64,000 nt of DNA, from the NCBI RefSeq assembly GCF_017353185.1, contig NZ_JAFMYV010000006.1:62001-126000 (forward strand). Direction: 5' to 3'. The DNA is from Fibrella rubiginis. Its GTDB lineage: Bacteria > Bacteroidota > Bacteroidia > Cytophagales > Spirosomataceae. The position numbers and the translations under genes were made by a program. The notes below the pieces were generated by a model. That model saw only the letters and a list, made by a program, of their open reading frames with translations, did no database searches and had not been told where the DNA came from. Shown piece after piece: positions 41,494 through 50,600 of this stretch. Position 1 is the stretch's first letter, and each line of letters begins with the position of its first letter.

Positions 41494-41586
41494 ACAAACC
41501 TGATGCCAACGTCAAAAAAAGCCCTCTGAGCACGTTCAGAGCCTTTTTACTTCCGATATATGTACGATTTCGGACAATGACTGTCC
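41494..41586 (-). promoter_or_regulatory. sigma54-like cassette H (minus strand)
   Basis: Read on the minus strand: GGACA (41586-41582), then TGTCC (41576-41572) and degenerate GTACA (41565-41561). The -24/-12 element is TTGGCATC-N4-TTGT (41509-41494), GG at 41507-41506. The distance from the site end (41561) to GG is 54 bp, the same as on the plus-strand copies. The PadR start is 26 nt beyond. Confidence 0.72.
41515..41548 (-). terminator. Hairpin inside cassette H
   Basis: Arms CTCTGA (41524-41529) and TCAGAG (41536-41541) with A-run and T-run extensions separated by a C/C mismatch. It replaces the family TTTCT/AGAAA top by a different sequence while keeping position and form. Confidence 0.55.
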
Positions 41587-41730
41587 GGGAGCGAGGCATA
41601 TAAGTACCTACTCACAATCAGTAACTTACGTACTTTTACATTTCCTTTACATTGTTTTACCTGGCTTTAACCAATCACATTCGGCGTGGCGCATAGCTTT
41701 GCTTCGTTACCAACCAGAACAGCTAACGCT

Positions 41731-42141
41731 ATGAAAAAAAGAGGCTCTCTATTACTGCTTGCCGCCGGGGTTTGCCTGTGTACGTTCGCCCTTGCTCAAC
41801 AGCCATTTGCAAATTGCGCAGCCGCCTTCGTGGGCAATAAGATGGTGGTCGATTCCTATACGCCGAAAGGACAATGTCGGCTGTCGGGCGGGGCTACGGG
41901 GCTACTGACCGTACAAACGGTGGAACTCTCTCCCACCCAGGCTAAGGCCGTTGACAAGGTCGATTTCAAGGTTGCCATCCGCGATAAAGATACCGGTACC
42001 CTACACCTGTTTTCGGGCCAAACCTACAAAGAGATACCGGTGCAGGACGTGCTCACTACCTGTAAAAAAGGCGACCGCATTGTGCTGCTGACCGTAGACA
42101 ACCAATATGCCCTGCCCCATAACGAAATCGTAGTACAGTAA
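41731..42141 (+). CDS. Small exported protein, weak GldM C-terminal-like pattern
   Basis: A 136-residue protein. The ATG at 41731 (MKKRGSLLLLAAGVCLC) is chosen over one at 41686 because it begins a proper signal peptide (about 1-22, ending ALAQQ). The mature region is about 110 residues of beta-prone sequence; the second half (FKVAIRDKDTGTLHLFSGQ...VLTTCKKGDRIVLLTVD) recalls the last domain of the gliding protein GldM, but this is a pattern judgement only. It is paired with a similar small exported protein 19 nt downstream and a membrane-bound regulator after that, probably one operon. Confidence 0.65.
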   Translation: MKKRGSLLLLAAGVCLCTFALAQQPFANCAAAFVGNKMVVDSYTPKGQCRLSGGATGLLTVQTVELSPTQAKAVDKVDFKVAIRDKDTGTLHLFSGQTYKEIPVQDVLTTCKKGDRIVLLTVDNQYALPHNEIVVQ

Positions 42142-42160
42142 AAAAGCAAACCAAATCAGC

Positions 42161-42589
42161 ATGAAGACGTACCTGCTCCTCTCCGCTTTAGTGGTGCTCA
42201 CCAAATTCGGTAGCGCACACCTGCAACCCACGCTGTATTGCAGCCCCGTCACCCTAAACGGGCAGCCCCTCGCCGATGCCTCGGTCGAGTTTGGGTCGCA
42301 GGGGGTGCTGGCCATTATTCAGGGTGATCCCGACTTGCCCCGGTACAACAAGCCTATGGCCTTCCGGCTAATGGTCCGCCGCGCCAACGTGGTGGTGAAG
42401 CAATGGGCTGGCGAGGCGAAACCCGTTTATTCGGTGCAACTGAGCGACCTGTGGCCGTCCGTGCAGTTTGGCGATGAACTGGTGCTGGCCGCTGTACCAG
42501 TCAGCGAAGAGCAAGTAGTACCCAACGCCGTGCTGAAGATCAAGGCCATCAACTGGCTGGTGGCAAAACCCAAAAAAGACGGCTGTTAA
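42161..42589 (+). CDS. Small exported protein, likely distant paralog of its upstream neighbour
   Basis: A 142-residue protein with signal peptide 1-19 (ending FGSAH). The body (PMAFRLMVRRANVVVKQWAGEAKPVYSVQLSDLWPSVQFGDELVLAAV) has the same order of elements as the gene before: strand, charged turn, then a GD-[ER]-[IL]-VL strand near the C-terminus, which supports a common fold. There is a Cys near each end. It lies 15 nt before the wHTH regulator and may supply or modulate the signal sensed by it. I do not recognise a named family with confidence. Confidence 0.65.
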   Translation: MKTYLLLSALVVLTKFGSAHLQPTLYCSPVTLNGQPLADASVEFGSQGVLAIIQGDPDLPRYNKPMAFRLMVRRANVVVKQWAGEAKPVYSVQLSDLWPSVQFGDELVLAAVPVSEEQVVPNAVLKIKAINWLVAKPKKDGC

Positions 42590-42604
42590 CGGGCCGCACC
42601 ACCC

Positions 42605-43513
42605 ATGCAACGCCCCACTCGCCTCAACGCCACGTTTCGGCTGCTGCTCGTCGGCTTGCTGACGGGGGCGTTGGGGCTGCTTTTTGTGCAGCTTACCAGC
42701 ACAACTCCGGTTGCCGCCGGGGAGCATTCGTCGGAAAAAGTCAACCTGGCTCTGCGCCGCACGGCCCACCACCTGCTCCGGGCGGCGGGCGATTCAACGT
42801 CGACCATTGCGGCCGTTGAGCAACCTACCCCCCAGACCTACCGCCTCCGGCTCGACCATGCCTTCGACTATGACCGCCTGCCGGGGCTGTTGCAGGCCTC
42901 GTTTCGGGTGCATCAGATCACAGACCTGTATGACGTGGCCGTGCTGAACTGCGCCACAGGTGCTCTGGAGCTAGGCTACAGCGCCATTGATATGGCCGAC
43001 AATAAGTCGGTGCCGTGCAATGGCCGGTCAATGCAGGCCGGCTGCTACGTATTGCAGGTCACGTTCGCCACGGCCACTCCCGTTTCTCAACCAACCAATG
43101 GCTGGCCACTGCTGGCGCTGGCGGGGGTGCTGGTGGGCCTGCTGGCAATTGCCTGGCGGCAACAGGCACGAATAGAGCTTTCCCAGCCGCTACCCGAAAA
43201 AAGGGCCGATAACCCTAACCTGATTCATTTTGGGCAGTCGTGCCTCGACGTGGCGGGGCAGACGCTTGTTTCGGGCACGCATCAGCATAGCCTGACCTAC
43301 CGCGAAGCCAAGCTCCTGCGGGTGCTGGCCAGCCATGCCAACGAGGTGCTGGAGCGCGACCAGATTCTGAAGCAGGTTTGGGAAGACGAGGGCATCACTG
43401 TAGGCCGCAGCGTCGACGTGTTTGTGTCGAGGCTTCGCAAGCTGCTCCACAACGACCCCACCGTCAGGATCGCCGCCGTGCATGGCGTAGGCTACCGTCT
43501 GGAAGTAAGCTGA
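42605..43513 (+). CDS. Membrane-tethered winged-helix regulator (ToxR-like organisation)
   Basis: A 302-residue protein with an N-terminal TM (about 11-31, LLLVGLLTGALGLLFVQLT), a periplasmic domain of about 140 residues, a second TM (about 163-182, WPLLALAGVLVGLLAIAW) and a C-terminal OmpR/PhoB-type winged helix (about 200-302) with LTYREAKLLRVLASHANEVLERDQILKQVW and RSVDVFVSRLRKLL. The DNA-binding part is at the C-terminal end, inverse to ToxR/CadC. There is no receiver domain. It would sense an envelope signal and act on DNA directly at the membrane. Its targets are not evident; cassette I begins about 110 bp downstream. Confidence 0.85.
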   Translation: MQRPTRLNATFRLLLVGLLTGALGLLFVQLTSTTPVAAGEHSSEKVNLALRRTAHHLLRAAGDSTSTIAAVEQPTPQTYRLRLDHAFDYDRLPGLLQASFRVHQITDLYDVAVLNCATGALELGYSAIDMADNKSVPCNGRSMQAGCYVLQVTFATATPVSQPTNGWPLLALAGVLVGLLAIAWRQQARIELSQPLPEKRADNPNLIHFGQSCLDVAGQTLVSGTHQHSLTYREAKLLRVLASHANEVLERDQILKQVWEDEGITVGRSVDVFVSRLRKLLHNDPTVRIAAVHGVGYRLEVS

Positions 43514-43616
43514 TGGCAGATGGCCGCCCACCGTAGCTTCGCGCTGGTGGGCTGCCTTTCTTCCTGGTCGGTGCGGGCGGCGTTCCGCTTCCCACAAGCC
43601 AGGCATTGCTCCAAAC

Positions 43617-43667
43617 AAAAAACTGTCCGCGAATGAACGTCAGACGTCCATTTACGGACAGTTTTTT
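43617..43667 (+). terminator. 13-bp hairpin formed by activator half-sites in cassette I
   Basis: AAAAAACTGTCCG (43617-43629) pairs perfectly with CGGACAGTTTTTT (43655-43667). The loop is 25 nt. It likely terminates the regulator operon; here the terminator stem and the activator half-sites are the same bases, and the usual separate hairpin is absent. Confidence 0.65.
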
Positions 43668-43729
43668 GCTTAATGGTTTTAGTTAATCTATTGATATACA
43701 GTTTATTGGCTTTTTGGTATACTGGTTGA
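43624..43729 (+). promoter_or_regulatory. sigma54-like cassette I
   Basis: Core CGTCC-N6-GGACA at 43645-43660 (one base off consensus), with an extra TGTCC at 43624-43628, two helical turns upstream. -24/-12 element TTGGTATA-N4-TTGA at 43714-43729, GG at 43716. Site-to-GG distance 56 bp. Permease start 60 nt beyond. Confidence 0.65.
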
Positions 43730-43788
43730 ACATACAGCGGTGAAGCATGCCGCCTACTACTCAACACGTACCATCAATCACCTTGCCC

Positions 43789-46173
43789 ATGTTTACGAAC
43801 TACATCAAAATCGCCCTTCGCAACCTGGTCAAGAACAAGGTGTATTCGGCCATCAACATTGGCGGGCTGGCCGTCGGGATGGCTGTAGCGATGCTCATTG
43901 GCCTCTGGATTTGGGACGAATTGTCGTTCAATAAAGTCCATACCAACTACGACCGCGTTGCGCAGGTAATGCAGCACCAGACCTTCAACGGTGATGTAAA
44001 AACGCAGGGGGCGGTCCCGTTTCCGCTGGGGCCTGAACTGCGAACCACCTATGGCAGCGACTTCAAGTATGTCGTGATGGCTACGTGGCCTAATGGGCAT
44101 ATTCTGTCGGCGGGAGATAAAAAGCTCTCGAAGGTTGGTGCCTACATGGAAGCCCAGGCCCCGGAACTACTCACGCTGACGATGCGGCGAGGCACCCGCG
44201 CCAGCCTGACCGACCTGCACGCCATACTACTCTCGGAGTCGGGAGCTAAAGCCTACTTCGGCGAATCAGATCCGATTGGCAAGCTCATGAAAATTGACAA
44301 CCGTTTCGACGTGAAAGTGACGGGGGTATACGCCGACCTGCCCCACAATTCGACCTTCAGCGAACTGGCATTCATTGCTCCCTGGGATCTGTATTTCAAT
44401 AATGAATCGTGGCCGGAGAAAACCACGAATCCTTGGCGCGCCAACATGTATGTGGCCTATGCCCAAATCGCCGACCATGCCGACATGGATAAGGTTTCAG
44501 CAAAAATCAAGGATGTTAAACTTAACAACTCTCACAAGGAGGAAGCCGTGTTCAAGCCTGCCGTGTTTCTCCACCCGATGGCAAAATGGCATCTGTATAG
44601 CGAATGGAAAAACGGGGTGCTCACCGGCGGTCGTATCCAGTATGTCTGGCTGTTTGGCCTCATCAGCGTGTTTGTTTTGTTGCTGGCCTGCATCAATTTC
44701 ATGAACCTTAGCACGGCCCGGTCCGAGAAACGCGCCAAAGAAGTGGGCATTCGCAAGGCCGTTGGTTCAGAGCGTGGTCAGTTGATCGGCCAGTTTTTTA
44801 GCGAATCGCTCCTGGTGGTCAGTATCGCTTTTTTGTTCGCACTGCTGTTGGTGCAGGTGTTGCTGCCCGCCTTTAACGTACTGGCCGACAAGCGTTTGTC
44901 GATGCTCTGGACTACACCTTCCTTTTGGCTGCTGGGTCTTGGTTTCAGCCTGCTCACGGGCCTGATTGCCGGCAGTTACCCCGCATTCTACCTGTCTTCG
45001 TTCCAGGCCATCAACGTGCTCAAAGGCACGTTTCGGGTAGGTCGGTTAGCCAGCATTCCCCGTAAAGTACTGGTGGTGATTCAGTTTACCGTTTCGGTTA
45101 CGCTCATTATTGGCACAATCATCGTGTTTCGTCAAATCCAGTTCGCCAAAAACCGCCCGCTTGGCTACAATCAGAATGGGCTGTTGTCGGTGCCTATCAA
45201 CACGGCTGAACTGACGGGGCATTACGACGCGCTCCGCACAGACCTGCTGGGCACCGGTGTGCTGGCAAACGTAGCGCAATCATCCAGCCCCACCACCGCA
45301 GTCTGGATGGTCAATAATGGGTTCGAGTGGCCGGGAAAAGCGCCCGGAGTGCAGGGTAATTTCGGGCAAGTGCTTGTTTCGCATGACTTCGGCCAGACAG
45401 TAGGCTGGCAGTTCAGGGCGGGTCGTGATTTCTCCCGCAGCCTGTCGACCGACTCCTCAGGCGTAGTCATCAATGAGGCTGCCGCGAAATTTATGGGTTT
45501 GAAAAACCCTGTCGGCGAAATAATCAAACAGGATGGCAAGCCCTACAAGATCATTGGCGTAATCCGGGACATGGTGATGGACTCGCCCTATGAACCCGCT
45601 TTCCGGACCATGTTTATGATTGACTATACCGATGCCAGCCGGTTTACGCTTCGGCTGGCCCCCACCGCAGTGCCTAGTCAGGCCCTACCAGCCATTGAGG
45701 CTGTCTTCAAAAAATATGCACCAGCCTCGCCGTTCAGCTACGAGTTTGTAGACCAGGAATACGCCCGAAAATTTGGTGATGAAGCCCGTATCGGTAACCT
45801 TGCCACGGTGTTTGCCGTCCTGGCCATTTTCATCTCCTGCCTGGGCCTTTTCGGGCTGGCCTCGTTCGTAGCCGAACAGCGCACAAAAGAAATCGGGGTG
45901 CGGAAAGTGCTGGGAGCCAGCGTACTGAATTTGTGGGGCTTGCTGTCTAAAGACTTCGTTTTTCTGGTCATTATTGCGTTTGGCATTGCCACGCCCATTG
46001 CCTGGTATTTCCTTAACAACTGGCTTCAGCAGTACCAATACCACACCGACCTGTCGTGGTGGATCTTTGCCGTATCCGGGCTGGGCGCATTGCTCATTAC
46101 CCTGATCACGGTCAGTTTCCAAAGCATCAAAGCTGCCCTGCTCGACCCTGTCAACTCATTACGAAGCGAATAA
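43789..46173 (+). CDS. Orphan double-FtsX ABC permease 14
   Basis: A 794-residue permease; the start at MFTNYIKIALRNL is chosen over the in-frame ATG at 43747. It belongs to the GGLAVGMAVAMLIGLWIWDE subgroup with permeases 2, 3, 6 and 16. Coupling motifs are EKRAKEVGIRKAVGSER (about 311) and TKEIGVRKVLGAS (about 702). The tail is the most deviant of that subgroup: LLDPVNSLRSE, with D for N and N for K, while SLRSE is kept. It is followed after 13 nt by a DUF2807 gene, the same partnership as permease 6 but in reverse order. Confidence 0.9.
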   Translation: MFTNYIKIALRNLVKNKVYSAINIGGLAVGMAVAMLIGLWIWDELSFNKVHTNYDRVAQVMQHQTFNGDVKTQGAVPFPLGPELRTTYGSDFKYVVMATWPNGHILSAGDKKLSKVGAYMEAQAPELLTLTMRRGTRASLTDLHAILLSESGAKAYFGESDPIGKLMKIDNRFDVKVTGVYADLPHNSTFSELAFIAPWDLYFNNESWPEKTTNPWRANMYVAYAQIADHADMDKVSAKIKDVKLNNSHKEEAVFKPAVFLHPMAKWHLYSEWKNGVLTGGRIQYVWLFGLISVFVLLLACINFMNLSTARSEKRAKEVGIRKAVGSERGQLIGQFFSESLLVVSIAFLFALLLVQVLLPAFNVLADKRLSMLWTTPSFWLLGLGFSLLTGLIAGSYPAFYLSSFQAINVLKGTFRVGRLASIPRKVLVVIQFTVSVTLIIGTIIVFRQIQFAKNRPLGYNQNGLLSVPINTAELTGHYDALRTDLLGTGVLANVAQSSSPTTAVWMVNNGFEWPGKAPGVQGNFGQVLVSHDFGQTVGWQFRAGRDFSRSLSTDSSGVVINEAAAKFMGLKNPVGEIIKQDGKPYKIIGVIRDMVMDSPYEPAFRTMFMIDYTDASRFTLRLAPTAVPSQALPAIEAVFKKYAPASPFSYEFVDQEYARKFGDEARIGNLATVFAVLAIFISCLGLFGLASFVAEQRTKEIGVRKVLGASVLNLWGLLSKDFVFLVIIAFGIATPIAWYFLNNWLQQYQYHTDLSWWIFAVSGLGALLITLITVSFQSIKAALLDPVNSLRSE

Positions 46174-46186
46174 CCCCTTACTGCAT

Positions 46187-46822
46187 ATGAAAACGCTGTT
46201 AACAACCCTTGCCCTCGTGCTGCCACTGAGCCTCTACGCCCAGGACGTTCCCTACACCGCCGCCAACGAACTGCGCGGCAGTGGTCGTCTTGTAGACGAA
46301 GCCATCCCGGTGAAGCCCATCGAGCGCGTCATCATCAACCAGTTCCCGGCGTTGGTTACGGTCAATACTGGGGCGACCAACCCGTCGGTGCAAATCGGCA
46401 TAGATGATAATTTGCTGTCGCTGATCCAGTATGTCAATGCCAACGGCACGCTGACGCTATCGTTTAAAGAGCCTGCCGGTAAGTGGGTAAATAAAGCTAC
46501 GATCAACATCACGATCAACGCGCCGGGGCTGACGCAACTTACCTCCCGCTCGAACAGCGACGTGCTGGTGCGGGGATTACAGGGCGCTCAATTCAACCTC
46601 ACAAACGAGGCCAATGGCAGCGTAACCCTGCTCGGTGCCGTCGACACATTTAACCTGGTCAGCACCGCCAACGGCACCATCAACGCCGACAAGTTACCTG
46701 TGCAACAGGCCAATGTAGTGACTAAAGCCAACGCCACCGTGCGCATCAACGCCCGGTCGGCCAACGCCGTCAACGCCAGCCACGCCAGCGTCATCAATCA
46801 GGTGTACAAGGTGAACGAGTGA
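46187..46822 (+). CDS. DUF2807 / head-GIN domain exported protein
   Basis: A 211-residue paralog of the protein at 12707: signal peptide 1-18 (ending LYAQD), then YTAANELRGSGRLV, FPALVTVNTGA, SRSNSDVLVRGLQGAQFNLTNEANGSVTLLG, STANGTINADKL and TKANATVRINARS, a regular series of short strands with Asn/Gly turns as in DUF2807 beta-solenoids. It has no TM after the signal peptide. It is co-transcribed with permease 14. The pairing of the two DUF2807 copies with closely related permeases suggests an accessory periplasmic or surface role for this subgroup. Confidence 0.85.
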   Translation: MKTLLTTLALVLPLSLYAQDVPYTAANELRGSGRLVDEAIPVKPIERVIINQFPALVTVNTGATNPSVQIGIDDNLLSLIQYVNANGTLTLSFKEPAGKWVNKATINITINAPGLTQLTSRSNSDVLVRGLQGAQFNLTNEANGSVTLLGAVDTFNLVSTANGTINADKLPVQQANVVTKANATVRINARSANAVNASHASVINQVYKVNE

Positions 46823-46863
46823 ATGGCGAACGAGCGAATGGGCTAGCGCAAGGTTACTCCCGC

Positions 46864-46893
46864 CCCCTAGCCTGTAGAGCCATAGACTAGGGG
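46864..46893. repeat. Inverted repeat CCCCTAG/CTAGGGG
   Basis: Arms at 46864-46870 and 46887-46893, downstream of the DUF2807 stop. A second hairpin, GACTTATGA/TCATAAGTC, follows at 46901-46923. They lack T-runs; perhaps mRNA 3' structures. Confidence 0.4.
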
Positions 46894-46951
46894 ATGGGAT
46901 GACTTATGATATTTTCATAAGTCGCATTGACAGATAATAACTCTTAGATTA

Positions 46952-46988
46952 AAAGCCCGATTAGCCACCCTGGTATCCGGGCTTTCTT
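46952..46988 (+). terminator. Candidate terminator
   Basis: AAAGCCCG (46952-46959) pairs with CGGGCTTT (46978-46985), followed by TCTTAT. It is the likely end of the permease 14-DUF2807 transcript. Confidence 0.55.
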
Positions 46989-47004
46989 ATTGGCAGGAAA
47001 GTTC

Positions 47005-47175
47005 TTATTGTACAGCGTCTATTAGTCGTTTCAACTGGTCTTTTGACAGCAGCAATGAACCCGATATTGATCGCTTCATGGGCTCAAATTCCTGCAACAT
47101 AATTCGGTAATCGTCTATTGATGAATCACCATGAGAATTGAGATGAAAATCTTTCAATTCGGCGTAGAGGCCCAT
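47005..47175 (-). CDS. Small ORF of 56 residues, probably a gene remnant
   Basis: A 56-codon minus-strand frame starting MGLYAELKDFHLNSHG and ending LLLSKDQLKRLIDAVQ, with an amphipathic C-terminal helix. The frame stays open upstream of the ATG (...FFLFGIAHFYINK) but has no earlier Met before a stop. It reads like the C-terminal part of a longer protein whose front was replaced by the YihY-like fragment just upstream. No family recognised. Confidence 0.35.
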   Translation of the reverse strand: MGLYAELKDFHLNSHGDSSIDDYRIMLQEFEPMKRSISGSLLLSKDQLKRLIDAVQ

Positions 47176-47207
47176 TTTATTGATATAAAAGTGGGCAATT
47201 CCAAAAA

Positions 47208-47341
47208 GGAAAAAATGGTGTAATAGGCCAGGGCTGCGCTTAGTTTCAGTCCCCGGTCGTCCAGAAAGCCGTTACCGGCGTCGCCTAAGACAGTCCAGAC
47301 GTTAGCAAAAAAGCCTTTTTGGTGTTCCGTTCGGTAGTCAT
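47208..47341 (-). pseudogene. N-terminal remnant of a YihY/BrkB-family membrane protein, frameshifted
   Basis: On the minus strand an ATG at 47341 opens MTTERNTKKAF; after a one-base slip near a run of six T (about 47307-47312) the frame continues FFANVWTVLGDAGNGFL and then DDRGLKLSAALAYYTIFS, the hallmark opening of YihY/BrkB (UPF0761) proteins. Similarity stops after YYTIFS, where the first TM should continue. Only about 45 of the usual 300 residues remain, so this is a decayed fragment joined to unrelated sequence. Confidence 0.65.
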
Positions 47342-47696
47342 ATGCAAAGACTGGTGAAAAATAACGTTTCAGGCTGATAGCTATGCGCTGGGCAAAACGT
47401 CTCTTTTAAACCATCGATTAACCCGCTTGCGTCGGCTGTTTGGCTGTTTATTAACCAACCTTAACAATTCTTAACGGCTTGTTTATTAGCAGCATATGTA
47501 CCAATTGAGCCTTAAAACCACGAACACATACCTGAAAATTGCCTTGTTACCGTGCCCATTGGCGGGTTCAGCAATTGCCGATTAATGTATAAATCACCGA
47601 CCAATATATAAACAGCGGGGACACCGCACCGTTTACGTGACGCGTGAAAAAAGGGTAAATCCAAATAGGATGCTTTAACATATCATTTATAGCCTC
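47342..47696. other. Gene-free stretch upstream of the large lectin-like protein
   Basis: 355 bp with no plausible coding frame. It is AT-richer than the flanks. It should hold the promoter of the gene at 47697, but I see no sigma54-like element and no TGTCC/GGACA sites. A TATAAA-rich segment lies at about 47585-47612. Nothing further can be supported. Confidence 0.5.
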
Positions 47697-50600
47697 ATGT
47701 TTACTTGCATTGCGACGCTCTCCGCATATAGGAGCCGCTTGGTACCGACCTGCCTTGTCTGGCTGGTACTCCTCACGACCACCATCGGCCACGCCCGACC
47801 AACGCCACTCAGGCAAACGACAACGCCTACGGCGGTCACGGCGGTTGACCCTACCAAGTGCTACCGGCTGGTTGCGCGGGCGAACGGCAAGGTACTGAGC
47901 CTGCTGGGCGGCAACGACGGGGCGCCACTCGCCACCTACGCCGAGGGCGCACAAACCGGCCAACGCTGGCAGTTCGTACCTGACGGTGCGTATTACAACC
48001 TCCAGTCACAGACAACCACAAAGGGTGTGCAGGTGGTCAACGCGTCAACGGCAGAGAACGCGCTACTGGAGAACTGGACCTACTGGGGCGGTAGTCATCA
48101 GCAGTGGACCCTTCAGCGCAACGCCGAAGGCTACTTTACCCTCATTAACCGCAACTCGGGCAAAGCCATGACGGTACTGACGGCTATTTCCGGTGCCGAA
48201 GCCCGCGTGGGGCAGCAGACCCTGAGTGCGGCCCAACAGCAGCAGTGGAGCATCGAGGAGTATGCCTGTAGCGGTGCTGGCACCCCCAACCGCCCGCCCG
48301 TGGTGGTGGCCACCAGCACATCGCTGACAGGCACATCGCCGTTGAGCGTGACCTTCACCGGCAGTGGTTCCTCCGATCCTGACGGCGACCCCATCACCTA
48401 CCTGTGGGACTTTGGCGACGGAACGAGCAGTACGCAGCCAAACCCTGTTAAAACGTTCTCTCAACGGGTAGGCGCGCAGGGTGTGGGGCTAATTCTGAAC
48501 TACACCGTGCGGCTTACCGTGACCGACAACAAGGGCCTAAGCAACAGCCAAACCCTTCAGGTATGGCTGAACAACAATGCCCCAACAGTCAAGATTACCA
48601 GCCCGCTCCCCACGTTCACGTATGCGCTCGACAAAGAAACCAACCTGAGCGTAACAGCCGATCTGACCGACGAACTGCCCGATAACCTCGCCCGTGAATA
48701 CAAAACGATCCTCCGCCGCGATAACCGCACGATCTGGTCAGTCGCATCGGGCGTGGGTACCACGGTACTGCCGGTAGGCTGTAATGGCGAGAGTTACTAT
48801 TACCTGCTGACCCTCAAAGTGACCGATAAGGGTGGGCTTTCGGCAATGGATTCTGTCAAAATTTACCCTAAATGCGACGGACCTACCCGCCTAGCGGTCA
48901 GCGGATTAACGGCCACGACAGTCTCAACTAGTAGCGTCAGACTAAACTGGATAAAACCGGATGCCCCGTATGACGACGTACTGGTGGTGGGCAAAGTAGG
49001 AGCCTATGTCGAAGCCCTGCCGAGCAGTAACACCAACGTGGCCGATCCAAGCTTTACCGGCAACGGGGCAGCCCTCGACGGAGGAAAAATTCTTTATCAG
49101 GGAATGTCTACCTCGGTGGTCATCACAGACCTCCCGGCGGGGCAAAACTACTTTTTTCGGGTGTTTAGCCGGAAAGGTTCCGTCTGGGGGACGGGTATGC
49201 CTGTTAACACCACGCTCACACCCAACCGCCCCCCAGTGGTTGTCGCGACAGCTACGTCACTCACAGGCACATCCCCGCTAAGTGCCACGTTTAACACCAC
49301 TGGAACGTATGACCCCGATGGCGATTTGTTGTTTTACGAGTGGGTCAACACCTACGATTTCAGCGTATTATCCAGGGAGGCTAACCCTGTATTGACCCTT
49401 AGAGCATTAACCCCTACGAAGGGAACTACACCTGTAACAGCTTATGGCATTCGACTAACTGTCAGAGACGGTAGGGGTCTTGCGGGTGGTGCCTATTTTG
49501 AGGTTAAACTGACTGTACCTCCAATAGTCAAAATTAATACCCCCTATACAAACAGTACCTATCCCCTCGACCAGGCACAGGTTATTCCGTTAGATGCAGC
49601 CGTCACGGCAGCCAGCAGCTATACGTCAACCTGGCAGGTCACGTTACGGACCGCTAACCGGGATTTTCCGCAGCTACCCATCACGGGGGTAGGGAATTTT
49701 CGGCCTAACGTCACGCTGGAGCCAGCGGGTTGTAACGGGGAACCATATTACTACTACGTCACGCTCAAAGTGACCGATGCGTCAGGCTTATCAGCAAAGG
49801 ATTCATCAGTAGTAAGCCCCGTCTCAGATTGTAGCCTGGCCAACGTAAATGTGAGCGGACTAACCACCACCACGCTTGCCAATGGAAGTGTACGGTTGAA
49901 CTGGACTAAAGGCGTAGTTATCAGAAGCCAACGGTACGACGTATTGGTGGTGGGCAGAGCAGGCGGCAGCTTCACCGACCGCCCAGCCAGTGCCAGCTAC
50001 GTTACCAACAGCAGCTTTACGGGCAACGGAGCTGCCTACGACGGAGGTAAAGCTCTCTATCAGGGGCTGGATTCGTCAATGGTTATTACGAACCTCACGC
50101 CGGGGCAACGCTACTTCTTTCGGGTCTATACCCGCGTACCTAACGCCATCACCGACAAAGCCTGGTCAGGAGGGATCGAGACTAGCATCACCATCCCCGG
50201 TGCCACCACAACCGCCCCACCCACGTCGGCCACCGCAATCGACATTACCAAGTGCTATCGCATCCAGTCGCGGAGTAGTGGGTTGGCCCTGACCGTTCCG
50301 GCTGGGGCGGGTACGGATGGCACGGCACTTCAGCAGCGCACCAATACGGGACAGCTCTGGCAGAAGTGGCGGTTCGCGCTTGACGGAGCGTACTATCGGA
50401 TTGCGGCGGGGCACAACCTGAAAGCCGTTCAGGTGGCCAACGCGTCAACGGCTGACAATGCCCCGCTGGAGCAGTGGACGTACTGGGGCGGGGGGCATCA
50501 GCAGTGGACGGCGAACCGCAACGCGGATGGCTTCTTCACCCTCAGCAACCGCAACTCCGGCAAAGCAATGACAGTACAGGGAGCAAGCACCGCCGACGGG

